Shown here one piece after another: positions 25,222 through 35,767 of a stretch of DNA of 64,000 nucleotides; within the stretch, counting starts at the first letter, position 1, and each line of letters opens with the position of its first letter. The notes beneath the pieces are model-generated. The model did no database searches. It saw nothing but the letters and a program-made list of their open reading frames with translations, and had not been told where the DNA came from. The DNA comes from Orientallactaga sibirica (lineage: Eukaryota > Chordata > Mammalia > Rodentia > Dipodidae), in NCBI GenBank assembly GCA_036365145.1, contig JAEOAD010000018.1:5350001-5414000 (forward strand), written 5' to 3'. The position numbers were made by a program, and so were the translations under genes.

Positions 25222-25770
25222 GGACTGGAGAGATGGCTCAACTGTTACAGGCGCTTGCTTACTAAGGTTGGCAGCCCAGATTCAAATCCCCAGTACCCAT
25301 ATAAAGCCAGATGCACAAAGTGGCACATGAATCTGTTAGTTTGTTTGCAATGACAAGAGGCCCTAGTGTACCCATTCTCATATTCACTCATTCATTCATT
25401 TTCTCTCTCTCTGCAAATAAATTTAAAAAAATTTTTTTAGCTGGATGTGGTAGCACACTCTTTAATCCCAGCACTCAACAGAAGTAGGAGGATCATTAAG
25501 AATTCGAGGCCAGCCTGGAACTACAGAGTGAGTTCCAGGTCAGTATGGGCTACACTGAGACCCTATCTCAAAAAACCAAAAATTAAAATTAAGATATATT
25601 TTTTTAAAGTTATCAAAAGCCAGGCATAGTGGTGCATGCCTTTAATCCCAGCACTTGGGAGGCAGAATTAGGAGGACTGATATGAGTTTTGAGATGAGCC
25701 TGGGACTACAGAGTGAGTCCCAGGTCAGCTTGGGATAAAGTAAGACTCTACCTCAAAAAAATTGGCTCTA
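25222..25770 (+). repeat. Dip-B1-B1 block inserted in LUZP4-like pseudogene
   Basis: Dip 25,222-25,435, B1 25,437-25,590 and B1 25,617-25,765. The pseudogene reading stops at ...SKRYGN before the block and picks up at KRYSPEGN after it. The SINEs are therefore younger than the pseudogene. Confidence 0.8.
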
Positions 25771-26267
25771 ATTTCCAAATCGCCTTGAAAAAGAAAATGA
25801 AAAAAGATATTCACCAGAAGGAAACATCATTTGATTCTATAATTGAATTTGACAGGAATTCTAAAATAAAAGAAAGTAGTGAATATTTCTAGACCCAGAC
25901 ACAGGAAAGAAATGATCCAGTGAATGTGAATCAAGAAGATGACACCCACCCATGGTGTTGCACTCTAGAGGCAGAGATAGGAGGATCGTTGTGATTATGA
26001 GACCAGCCTGGGACTATAGAGTGAGTTCCATGTCATCCTGGGCTAGAGAGATGATACCAGAAAGTGACACCAACTCCAATGATGAAAGTCATACAAGTTC
26101 TGACAGATGCTAGAGACCTGGAATTGCAGATATAATCATACATAGTTAATATATTACATCTAAGAATTCTTCAATTGAGCCAGAGTAAGCCTCACATTCA
26201 ATGATGGAGAATAAGCTAATCGGACTGATCTTTCACTTTGTAAGAGAATGCTCTACTAAAAATTAGG

Positions 26268-26485
26268 AGAGGGCTGGAGAAATAGCTTAGCGGTTAAGGC
26301 ATTTGCCTGCAAAGCCAAAGGTCCCAGGTTCAATTCCCCAGGACCCACGTAAGCCAGATGCGCAAGGGGCACATGCATCTGGGGTTCGTTTGCAGTGGTT
26401 TGAAGCCCTGGCGTGCCCATTCTCTGTCTGTCTCTGCTCTATCTATCTCTGCTTGCAAATAAATAAATAAAATTTTAAAAAAATA
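26268..26485 (+). repeat. Dip-type SINE
   Basis: An intact copy with ggctggagaaatagcttagc and a tail of aaataaataaataaaa. Confidence 0.9.
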
Positions 26486-26494
26486 GGAGAAGAG

Positions 26495-26860
26495 CAGTGT
26501 TGCCGTTACCTTTTGCTGCTGGCACAAAGTACCTAACCAAAAGCAGCTGATAGGAGGAAAGTTGTTTATTTTAGCTTAAAGACTTGAGGTAAAACTCCAT
26601 GATGGCAAGAAAACATGACATGAGCAAAGGCTAGACATCACTTCCTGGCCAACAGCAGCAGGAGTATGCCACATACTAGGCAAGAGGAAGATGGCTATAA
26701 CACCCATAAGTCTGCCCCAATGATACACCACCTCCAGGAGACTACAATTCCCAAATTGCCACCAGCTGGGGACAAAGCATTCAGAATATATGAGTTTGTA
26801 AGAGACACCTAGTTAATTGGAGGACTGACCTCCAAAATTTGAGGACCAAAACACCTGTCC
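26495..26860 (+). mobile_element. Rodent interspersed repeat, URR1-like (non-autonomous DNA-element type)
   Basis: The start (gttaccttttgctgctggca, then aaagtacctaaccaaaagca) and later parts match a rodent repeat I remember as reading '...ctgtgataaaatacctgaccaaaagcaactt...'. I associate it with URR1, but the family name is not certain. Confidence 0.45.
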
Positions 26861-26959
26861 TCTGAAATGTTTGCTGCTAACAAGATTACAGTAAATTACA
26901 TTCAAGAGCATAACATATTCTTTCAGTTTATATTTTTAATTTTCTTGTTAAAGTACTTC

Positions 26960-27998
26960 TCCTTATATAAGTTTTTTAATATTTTTATTTATGTATTATT
27001 TATTTGCAAGGAGAGAATGAATTGGTATACCAGGGCCTCCTGTCATAGCAAATAAACTCCAGATGCATGTGCTACTTCATGCATCTGGCTTTATGTAGGT
27101 GCTGGAGAGTCAAACATAGGCCATCAGACATTGCAAGAAAGTACCTTTAACCATTGAGCAATCTTCCCAGCCCTCCTTATGTAAGTTTTAATGTGAATAA
27201 TCTGTCAAAGCTATGCAGTCAAGAGCTATAGAGATGACTCAGTGGGTAAAAGTGTTACTTGCAGGGTGTGTTGGCACACACCTTTAATCCCAGCACTTGG
27301 GAGGCAGAGGTAGGAAGATCATTGTGAGTTCAAAGCCACTTTGAGAATACCTAGTGAATTCCAGGTCAGCCTGGGATAGAATGAGACCCTACCTCAAAAA
27401 AGAAAAAAAAAGTGTTTGCTTGCAAATCCAGACAGTCTGGATTTGATTGCCCAGTACCCATGTAAAACCACATGCACAAAGTGGCACATGCAAGAGACCC
27501 TGGCATGCCTTCTCTCTCTCTCTCATTGCAAATAAATAAGAAAATAAAATAAAACTATGAGGTCAAAAGAAAAATATGTGTAACTTTATTTGTATTAAAA
27601 AAACTAGGCAGACAGACTGAAGAGATGGCTTAGCAGTTAAGGCGCCTGCCTGTGAAGCCTAGGAACACCTGTTTGATTCTCCAGGTCCCACGTTTAGTCA
27701 GATGCAAAAAGTGACACAAGGGTGCAATGCTGCACTTTCCCACAAGGGGGCGCATGCACCTGGAGTTTGCTCACAGAAGCTGAGGCAGCTAGTGCACCTA
27801 TTCTCTCTCTCATTATCTCTTTCAAAAAAAAAAAAACAAGCCGGGCGTGCTGGCACACGCCTTTAATCCCAGCACCCGGGAGGCAGAGGTAGGAGGATCG
27901 CCGAGAGTTCGAGGCCACCCTGAGACTACATAGTTAGTTACAGGTCAGCCTGGACCAGAGTGAGACCCTACCTTGCAAAACCAAAGGAAAAAAAAAAA
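26960..27998. repeat. SINE cluster with a nested insertion
   Basis: Dip minus 26,960-27,175; a Dip plus split by a B1 (Dip 27,220-27,255, B1 27,256-27,405, Dip remainder 27,406-27,555, with aaagtgtt on both sides); long-form Dip plus 27,612-27,830 with a perfect CTCF-like core at 27,740-27,753; B1 plus 27,838-27,998. Confidence 0.85.
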
Positions 27999-28139
27999 AA
28001 AAACTAGGCAGATAAACAAGAAGAGAGGTGGTTTCAAGTAAGATATTTTAGGAAAACAATTATTTTCAGAATTACATGTCAACATTAGAGGATGTTCGTG
28101 TAGTTCAGGTTATTCCTCATGCTCTAAAACCAATATAAG

Positions 28140-28530
28140 AACTGGAAAATGATTCAGCAGTTAAGTGTGTGCTTCTTGCACATGTATGAAAGCATGAAGG
28201 GGCCTGAAACCATCAAAGTTCAAATTTCCAGATCTTGTGTAAACAGCTGGGCATGGCCACGCATGCTTGTAACCCAAAGCCCATAATGAGGAACATAGAC
28301 CAGGGAATCACCCAGGCTTGTGAAAAGTAGCAAGTTCCAGAATCACTAAGAGATTCCAGCTTAAATAAGAATGGGCAGAAGAGTGACAGAATGGAACACT
28401 TGACAGTTATCTTTGACCACCTTAGGTAAGCATCCTTGCTGCAGGCAAGTGCATGAGATGCCACAAGTCAATATACACATTCATGCATCACACAACCATA
28501 CCACTCCACACATAGCACAAACATTATATA
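28140..28530 (+). repeat. B4-like SINE
   Basis: Reads ggaaaatgattcagcagtta, then cagctgggcatggccacgca, and ends in CA-rich DNA. It has the same plan as the copy at 10,244 but is more decayed. Confidence 0.5.
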
Positions 28531-28665
28531 CACATATACACACACATGCCAAAAAAACAACTAAAACCTATATTATTCCTAAGAAAGTTCTGTTAGCAAT
28601 GCCACAAAGTCCACATGATTGATTTCACTATTATTAAAATAGTACCTTTTAATAATATATTGGGG

Positions 28666-29640
28666 GGGGCTAGAGAGATGGCTTAGCAGTTAATGTGCTT
28701 GCCTGCAAAACAAAAGGACCCAGGTTCGACTCCCCAGGACCCACATAAGCCAGATGCACAAGGGGGTACACACATCCGGAGTTCGTTTACAGTGGCCCTG
28801 GCACGACCATGCTCTCTCTCTACCTGCCTATTTCTGTATCTCTCTATCTCTCTCTCTCTCTCAAATAAATAAATAAATAAAATATTTTAAAAATACTAAA
28901 AACTGTCAATTTTTAAAAAAATATATTTGGGGGAGAGAGAGAATGGACACATTGCTGCAAACAAACCCCAAATTCATGGGCCACTTTGTGCATCTGGCTT
29001 TACATGGATACTGGAAAATAAATGCAATCTGTCAAACTTTGCAAGTAACCACCTTTAACTACTGAGGCATCTTTTCAGCCTCTAAAATGGTAACTTTATT
29101 TTCTAGCATTTACATTTTATAGGAATTTGTGCCTTCACTTTTGACATAGTTATAAGAATGTTCAACTATTCTACTGTCAGTTTTGTGACCACAAGAAGTA
29201 AATTTTATTATCAACATTATTATTTGGATTTTTTAAGTATTTTTTTTATTTGAGAGAGAGAGAGAGAATGAATACCAGGCATGGTGGTGCATGCTTTTAA
29301 TCCCAACACTTGGGAGGAAGAGGTAGAAGGACTGTCATGAGTTCAAAGCCACCCTAAGACTACATAGCCTGTGCTAGACCTAGACCCTACCTCAAAGAAT
29401 AAAGAAAGAGAGAATGGGTGCACCAGAGCCTCTAGTCACTGCAAACAAACTCCAGAGGCATGTGCCACCTTGTGCATCTCGCTTATGTAGGTACTGGGTC
29501 CTTAGTCTTCACGGGCAAGAGCCTTAACCACTAAGCTATGTTTCCAGCTCCCTGGAATTTTTTTTTTTAAGTGTTAGGAATTAAACCCAGGGCCTTAAGC
29601 ATGGCATGCAAGTACTCTACCACAATGCTATCTTCTCAGC
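28666..29640. repeat. SINE cluster with B1 nested in Dip
   Basis: Dip plus 28,666-28,890; Dip minus 28,925-29,085; Dip minus 29,250-29,555 interrupted by B1 plus at about 29,271-29,400 (gagagagaatgaa before, gagagaatgggtg after); ID-like remnant minus 29,570-29,640. Between 29,090 and 29,250 I see nothing. Confidence 0.8.
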
Positions 29641-29663
29641 TCGAAGTTTATATATAAATGTGA

Positions 29664-30010
29664 AAGGGGGCACTGGAGAGATTGCTCACTGGTTAAAAGC
29701 ACTTCCTGCACAAGCGTGAGGACTAGAGGGGGCCCGAGACTGCTGCCCAGAACCAACATTTATGGCTGGGTATGGCCATGCACATTTGGAACCTCAGTCT
29801 TGCAGGGAGCAGACACCAAAGAATTGCTTTGCTTATAAAATTGCCAAAGCTCTAGAATCAGTGAAGAGACTCCATCTCAAGGAAACAAGGGGATGAGTGA
29901 TGAAAGGGACATCCAACATTCTCCTTTGGCCTCTACACTTGCACAAGGTGCCAACATCTGTGTACAGATGTGGATGAACCACACAAATATCTACTACACA
30001 CACATGCACA
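29664..30010 (+). repeat. B4-like SINE
   Basis: ID-like head (cactggagagattgctcact), B1-like centre (ggctgggtatggccatgcac) and a CA-rich end. Confidence 0.55.
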
Positions 30011-30038
30011 CAGGCAAAAAAGAAAAAAGAAGAGGAAT

Positions 30039-30869
30039 CAGCTGGGCGTGGTGGTGCACACCTTTAATCCCACCACTCAGGAAGCAGAGGTAGGAGGATC
30101 AACATGAGTTCAAGGCCACCCTGAGACTACATAGTGAATTCCAGGTCAGCCTGAGATAGAGTAAAACCCTACCTCAAAAACCAAGAAAAAAGAATCATAT
30201 ATAGTCCAGCATCTTGTTGTTTAAATAAATTATTTAAAAATACACGGGGGGGGGGGACTAGAAAGATGGCTTAGTGGTTAAGCACTTGCTTGTGAAGCCT
30301 AAGGATCCCGGTTCAAGGCTTGATTCCCCCATGCCCATGTAAGCCAGATGCACAAGGTGGTGCATACATCTGGAGTTCGTGTGCAGTGGCTGGAGGCCCT
30401 GGCGTGCCCATTCTCTCTCTGCCTTTCTCTCTGTCTGTTGCTCTCAAATAAATAAATAAAAATAAACAAAAACACACACACACACACATGGGCTGGAGAG
30501 ATGGGTTAGTGGTTAAGGCACGTGCCTGTGAAACCTAAGGACCAATGTTTGACTCTCCAGATCCCACGTAAGCCAGACACACAAGGTGAAGCATGGGTAA
30601 GGTTGTGCATGCACACAAGGTGGTTCACACGCCTGGAGTTCAATTGCAATGGCTGGAGGCTCTAGCACATCAAGTCTCTCTCTCTCTCTCTCTCACTTTC
30701 TCATTTAAAAAAAATCACAGGGTTGGAGAGATGGCTTAGCAGTTAAAGCACTTGCCTGCGAAGCCTAAGGATCCAGGTTCGATTCTCCAGGTCCCACGTA
30801 AACCAGATGCACAAGGTGGCACATGCATCTGGAGTCCGTTTGCAGTGTCTAAAGGCCCTGGCATGCCTT

Positions 30870-30905
<36 letters not shown>

Positions 30906-32335
30906 AAATAAATAAATAAAAATCTTTTTTAAAAAAATCACAAACACGGGGATGGCTTAGTGATTAAGGTGTTTGCCTGAGAAGCCTAAGGACCCAGGTT
31001 TGATTCCCCAGTAATCATGGAAGTCAGATACACAAGGTGGCACATGTGTCTGGAGTTCATTTGCAGTGGCTAGTGTGCCCATTCATAAGCTCGTTCTCTC
31101 TCTCTCTCTCTCTCTCTCTCAAATAAATAAACAAAGTATTTTTTAAAATACACACAAAGAGCTGGGGAGATGGCTTAATAGTTAAGGTGCTTGCCTGAAA
31201 AGTCAAAGGACCCATGTTCAACTCTCCAGGAACCACATAAGCCAGATGCACGAGGTGGCACATGCATCTGGAGTTCGTTTGCAGTGGCTGGAGGCTCTGA
31301 CACACCCATTCTCTCTCTTTCTCCCTCCCTTCCTCTCTTTCTCAAATAAATAAGTAAAAATAAAATATTAAATAAATACACATACATATGGCCAGGCATG
31401 GTGGCACATGCCTTTAATTCCAACACTAAAGGAGGCAGGGGTAAGAGGATCATTGTAAGTTCGAGGCCAACCTGAGACTACATAGTGAATTCCAGGCCAG
31501 CTTGGGCTACAGCGAGAGACTACCTTGAAAAGAAAAACCACACACACACACAGACACACACGCACGCTGGGGAGAAGGCCCATCTATTAAAGGAACTTGT
31601 TTACAAAGTCTGTCAGCCTGGCCTCAATTCTCTAGCACCAACATGAAGCTGGACATAAAAGTGGTACATGCATCTGGAGTTTGTTTGCAGTGGCAAGAGA
31701 CTCTCACATACCCATACATCATACTCACGCAAGTAAATAATTTAATTTAAACACACACATGCACAAAGCCAGGTACAGTAGCACAAAACTGTAATTTCAG
31801 CATTCAGGAAGTAGAGGCAGGAGAATCAGGAGTTCAAGACAAGCTCAAGGCCTGTTAAGACTTCATGAGACCGAGTCCAAGAGCAAAAACAAAAAAAATC
31901 AAGGGTTGGAGAGATGGCTTAATGGTAAGGCACTTGCCTGCAAAGCCTCAGGACCCATGTTTGACTCCCCAAATCCCACATAAGTCAGACACACAAGGTG
32001 AAGCATGTGCAACATTATGTATGCGCACAAGGTGGCACATGTCTGGAGTTTGATTGCAGTGGCTGGAGGGCCTGTCACACCAATTCTCTCTCATTAAAAA
32101 AAAAAAAGTAAAAGGGGGCTGGAGAGATGGCTTAACAATTAAGGCACTTGCCTAAGAAACCTAAGGTCCCAAGTTCAATTCCCCAGGACCCATGTAAGCC
32201 AGATGTACAAAGGGGTACATGCATGTGGAGTTCATTTGCAGTGGCTGGAGGCCCTGGTGTACCCATTCTCTCTATCTGCCTCTCTGTCTCTCCCTGTCTC
32301 TAACTAAATAACTAAATAAATAAATGAATATTTTT
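30039..32335. repeat. Head-to-tail run of Dip SINEs on plus
   Basis: B1 plus 30,039-30,190; Dip plus 30,255-30,470, 30,489-30,715, 30,718-30,940, 30,952-31,150 and 31,160-31,380; B1 plus 31,391-31,540; Dip plus 31,563-31,750; decayed B1 31,765-31,900; Dip plus 31,903-32,100 and 32,115-32,335. Eight Dips share one orientation with hardly any spacer. Each later copy seems to have landed in the A-rich tail of the one before. Confidence 0.85.
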
Positions 32336-32337
32336 AA

Positions 32338-32560
32338 AAGTATATTCCCATCCAGAAGGAAAGAAAAATGAGTCAGAAATAATATCTTGAAAAAAATAGC
32401 AACAAGATTTCCCAATTTAGTGAGACAAATTTACAGAGCTATTCCTAGCAAATACCAAGCAAAATGAACACAAGGAACTCATATCCAACCATACTGGGCA
32501 AAACTGCTAAAAAAAAAAAAAAAAAAGAACATCTAATAGAAGACGACAAAAATAAACAAA
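32338..32560 (+). mobile_element. Possible old L1-type fragment
   Basis: The A-rich sequence with aagaaaaatgagtcagaaat and cacaaggaactcatatccaa has the flavour of an ancient L1 internal region, but the match is weak. A (A)18 run at about 32,509 follows. Confidence 0.25.
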
Positions 32561-32564
32561 CCTA

Positions 32565-34305
32565 ACCTAACTTGGGCTACATAGTGAGTTTAAGGTTAGC
32601 CTGAGCTACATAAAGGTTATTCTCAAAAAAATTAAGAGCTATGACTACAGAGATAGCTCAGCAATCTCTTGCTTCCAGGGCCGTTTGTATGATTCCCTAT
32701 TCCCTAGTACCCAAATAAAGCCAGATGCAGAGTGCAGCATATATCTGGAGTTCCTTTGTGGTGACAGGAAGCCCCAGTTTACCCATTCATTCCCCCCCTT
32801 CTAAAAAAATAAATAAAACTTTTTTAAAAATAAAGGGCTAGAGGATGTTAGCTCAGTGATGGGAACTCAGTAGCATGTGCAAGGTCTTAAGTTCTATTCC
32901 CTACACCAAAAACTAAAATTGATTCACTATATATAAAATAATGATATGGGTGATGATTTAACTATCATAAACCAAGGTCAGAAGACAGCGTAATATTTAT
33001 AAGTATTAAAAGAAAAACTGTTGGGCTAGGGAAATGGCCCAGTGGTTAAAAGTGCTTGCCTGCAAAGTCTGCCAGCCTGGTTTCAATTCCCCAATACCCA
33101 CGTAAAGCCAGATGCACAAGTGGCACATCATGTGTCTGGAGTTTGTCTGTAGCAGCAAGAAGCCCTGACACATCCATGCTCTCTCACACTTGGCTTGCCA
33201 ATAAATAAAACTTTTTAAAAAATGAAAAGGGGAGCTGGAGAGATTGCTTAGTGGTTAAGATGCTTGCCTGCAAAAGCCTAATGACACGGGTTCGATTCCC
33301 CAGTACCCATGTAAAGCCTGATACATCAAGTGATGCATGCATCTGGAGTTTGTTTACATGGGCTGGAGGCCCTGGTGGGCCCATTCTATCTTTACCTGCT
33401 CCCTCCCGCTTGCAAATAAATATGTAAAAATATTTTAAAAAGAGAAGGGGGCTGGAGAGATGGCTCAGCGGTTAAGATGCTCGGCCTGCAATGTTTAATG
33501 ACCTGTATTTAATTCCCCAGTATGCCCACGTAAAGCCAGATGCACAAAGTAGTGCATGCTTCTAGAGTTCATTTGCAGTAGCTAGAGATCCATATTCACT
33601 AATTCATTAATTCATTCATTCATTCCCTATCTCCCTTTCTCTCCTTGCAAATAAATAAAAGAGAGAAAGAGGGAGGGAGGGAGGGAGGGAGGGAGGGAGG
33701 GAGGGAGGGAGGGAGGGAGGGGCATAGTGGTATCCCAGCACTCAGGGAGCAGAGGTAGAATCATTGATGTGAGTTGGAGGGCAGCCTGGACTAGAGAAAG
33801 ACCCTAGCTCCAAGAAAAAGAAAAACAGAAATTAAGTTACAGGGAGCAAGAATGGAAGTGGGGCTGGAGAGATGGCTTAGCAGTTAAGGTGCTTGCCTGC
33901 AAAGCCAAAGGACCCCAGGTTCAATTCTGCAGGACCCATGTAAGCCAGATGCACAAGGTGGCACATATATCTAGAGTTTGTTTGCAGTGGCTGAAGGCCC
34001 TGGCATGCCCATTTTCTCTATCTGCCTCTTTCCCTCTCTCTCTTTCAAATAAATTTTAAAAATTAAAAAAAAAAAAACTTTTAAAAGAATGGAAGTGGTT
34101 GAATTATGCATCAAGTTGCTATTTCTTTTTTTTTTTTTGTTTTTGTTTTTGTTTTTGTTTTTGTTTTTCAAGGTAAGGTCTCACTCTAACCCAGGCTGAC
34201 CTGGAATTCATTCTGTATTCTCAGGGTGGCCTTGAACTCACAGCAATCCTCCTACCTCCGCCTCCCAAGTGCTGGGATTAAAGGCAAACACCACCACGCC
34301 CGGCA
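32565..34305. repeat. SINE cluster with GGGA microsatellite
   Basis: B1 remnant 32,565-32,630; Dip plus 32,640-32,820; ID-like 32,836-32,920; Dip plus 33,023-33,215, 33,232-33,440 and 33,446-33,660; (GGGA)n 33,671-33,722 grown from a SINE tail; truncated B1 plus 33,723-33,825; Dip plus 33,858-34,070; B1 minus 34,166-34,305. Confidence 0.82.
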
Positions 34306-34324
34306 GTTGCTTTTTTAAAAAAAA

Positions 34325-35030
34325 CTTTTATTATTTATTTATTTATTTATTTGAGAGAGAGAAAGAGGCAGAGAGAGAGAATGGGCATGCCAGGGCCTCC
34401 AACCACTGAAAATGAACTCCAGATGCATGCGCCCCCTTGTGCATCTGGCTTACATGGGTCCTGGAGAATCGAACCAGGCCCTTTGGCTTTGTAGGCAAAT
34501 GCCTTAACCACTAAGCCATCTCTCCAACCCAAGTTGCTATTTCTTTAAATAAGCTCTTAGAAATGAGGTAAATACTCATACTTCACAGAATACATCAAAT
34601 ATGACTGAGGTGTTGCATGGCTGGGGAGGCTGAGCAGCCCCTATTGGGCTATACTGAATAGAGAGCATCTTCAACATGCAAGGAGGGGCACAATCTTAGA
34701 GGGATAGGGACCTCAGTATCTGCAATCACGATCCCAATGAGCTATGGAGCATCAGGCCCTGATCCTCAGCATTGCCATGTGAACCTGCTACTCTTTTTTT
34801 TAAATATATTTTATTTATTATTTATTTATTTATTTGAGAGAGAGAGGGAAAGAGGCAGAGAGAGAGAGAGAGAGAGAATGGGCATGCCAGGTCCTCCATC
34901 TACTGCAAACGAACTCCAGATGCATGTGCCCCCCTGTACATTTGGCTTACATGGGTCCTGGAGAAATGAACTGGGATTCTTTGGCTTTGCAGGTAAACGC
35001 CTTAACTGCTAAGCCATCTCTCAAGCCCTG
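34325..35030 (-). repeat. Two Dip-type SINEs on minus
   Basis: 34,325-34,530 and 34,800-35,030, both with clear tatttatttgagagag tails on the left and ctaagccatctctccaacc-type heads on the right. The piece between (34,535-34,795) is unassigned. Confidence 0.88.
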
Positions 35031-35069
35031 AACCTGCTACTCTTAAATAACTAGTCAAAACAGCTGAAA

Positions 35070-35460
35070 TCATGTTCATACACCCGTACAAGACAGTTCA
35101 TAGCAGCAATATTCCAAATAAAAGAACAACCCAAAAAGTCTATCAATTAATAAACAAAATGTGGTTTGTTCATCCAATGGCAATTATTTAGCCAAAAGAA
35201 TGAAGTACTGTTTAATGTTGACATGAATGAACCTTGAAATATTAAGTAAAACAAGGCAGATACAAATGGTCACATACTATATAATTCCATTTATATGGAA
35301 TGTCCAAATTAGGCAAATCTATATAAACAATAGAGTGGTTGTCAGGGGCTGTGGGAAGGGAGGCAGAGACTTGACTGCTTAGTAGTCCAGGGTGTTTAAC
35401 TGGGATGATGAAAATGTTTAGGATTTAAAGATAATGGTTTTCCAACACTGACTATATGAA
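35070..35460 (+). mobile_element. Ancient L1 3'-end fragment
   Basis: It carries the classic L1 terminal text: aacaaaatgtggtttgttca, aatgaagtactg, tgaatgaaccttgaaata, ccatttatatggaatgtcc and gtggttgtcaggggctgtgg. The mammalian-wide (L1M-type) character implies an age before the rodent radiation. Confidence 0.8.
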
Positions 35461-35464
35461 AAAA

Positions 35465-35727
35465 ACTCTAAGAGGTGTCACATATCTGTAATCCCAGAAC
35501 TCAGGAGGTTAAATCAAGAGGATCCTGAGTTCAGGGCCAGCCTGTACATATTGAGACCCTACTTGGGGGGGGAGGGCTGGAGAGATGGTTTAGCAGTTAA
35601 GCGCTTGCCTGTGAAGCCTAACGACCCCAGTTAGAGGCTCGATTCCCCAGGACCCACGTAAGACAGATGCACAAGATGGCGCAGGCATCTGGAGTTCGTT
35701 TGCAGTGGCTGGAGGCCCTGGCGCACA

Positions 35728-35767
<40 letters not shown>

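Larger units (their letters stand above)
24485..26190 (+). pseudogene. LUZP4: LUZP4-like processed pseudogene, interrupted by SINEs
   Basis: An open stretch from 24,504 encodes NSEEEHDNRSLHSRRESS and then SQFKSEQHPLTKQTSFKQETC-like residues. The latter align with the FKS-x-QHPL region of LUZP4, an mRNA-export adaptor that binds UAP56/DDX39B. QSEENQDHSRE and a His/Ser/Arg repeat follow, also as in LUZP4. After three SINEs (25,222-25,770) the reading resumes as KRYSPEGNIIF, like the end of LUZP4 (RYSTGKN). A truncated B1 at about 25,950-26,050, flanked by agatgacacc/agatgatacc, splits the rest, which ends SDTNSNDESHTSSDRC and a stop. Stops and frameshifts throughout mark it as dead. The absence of introns suggests retroposition. 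The family call rests on remembered LUZP4 sequence. Confidence 0.62.

Noticed and set aside
30000..32335. Regularly spaced similar units suggesting a CRISPR-like array
   Set aside because: The units are about 200-bp Dip SINEs with tails in a mammalian intron, not short palindromic repeats with unique spacers.
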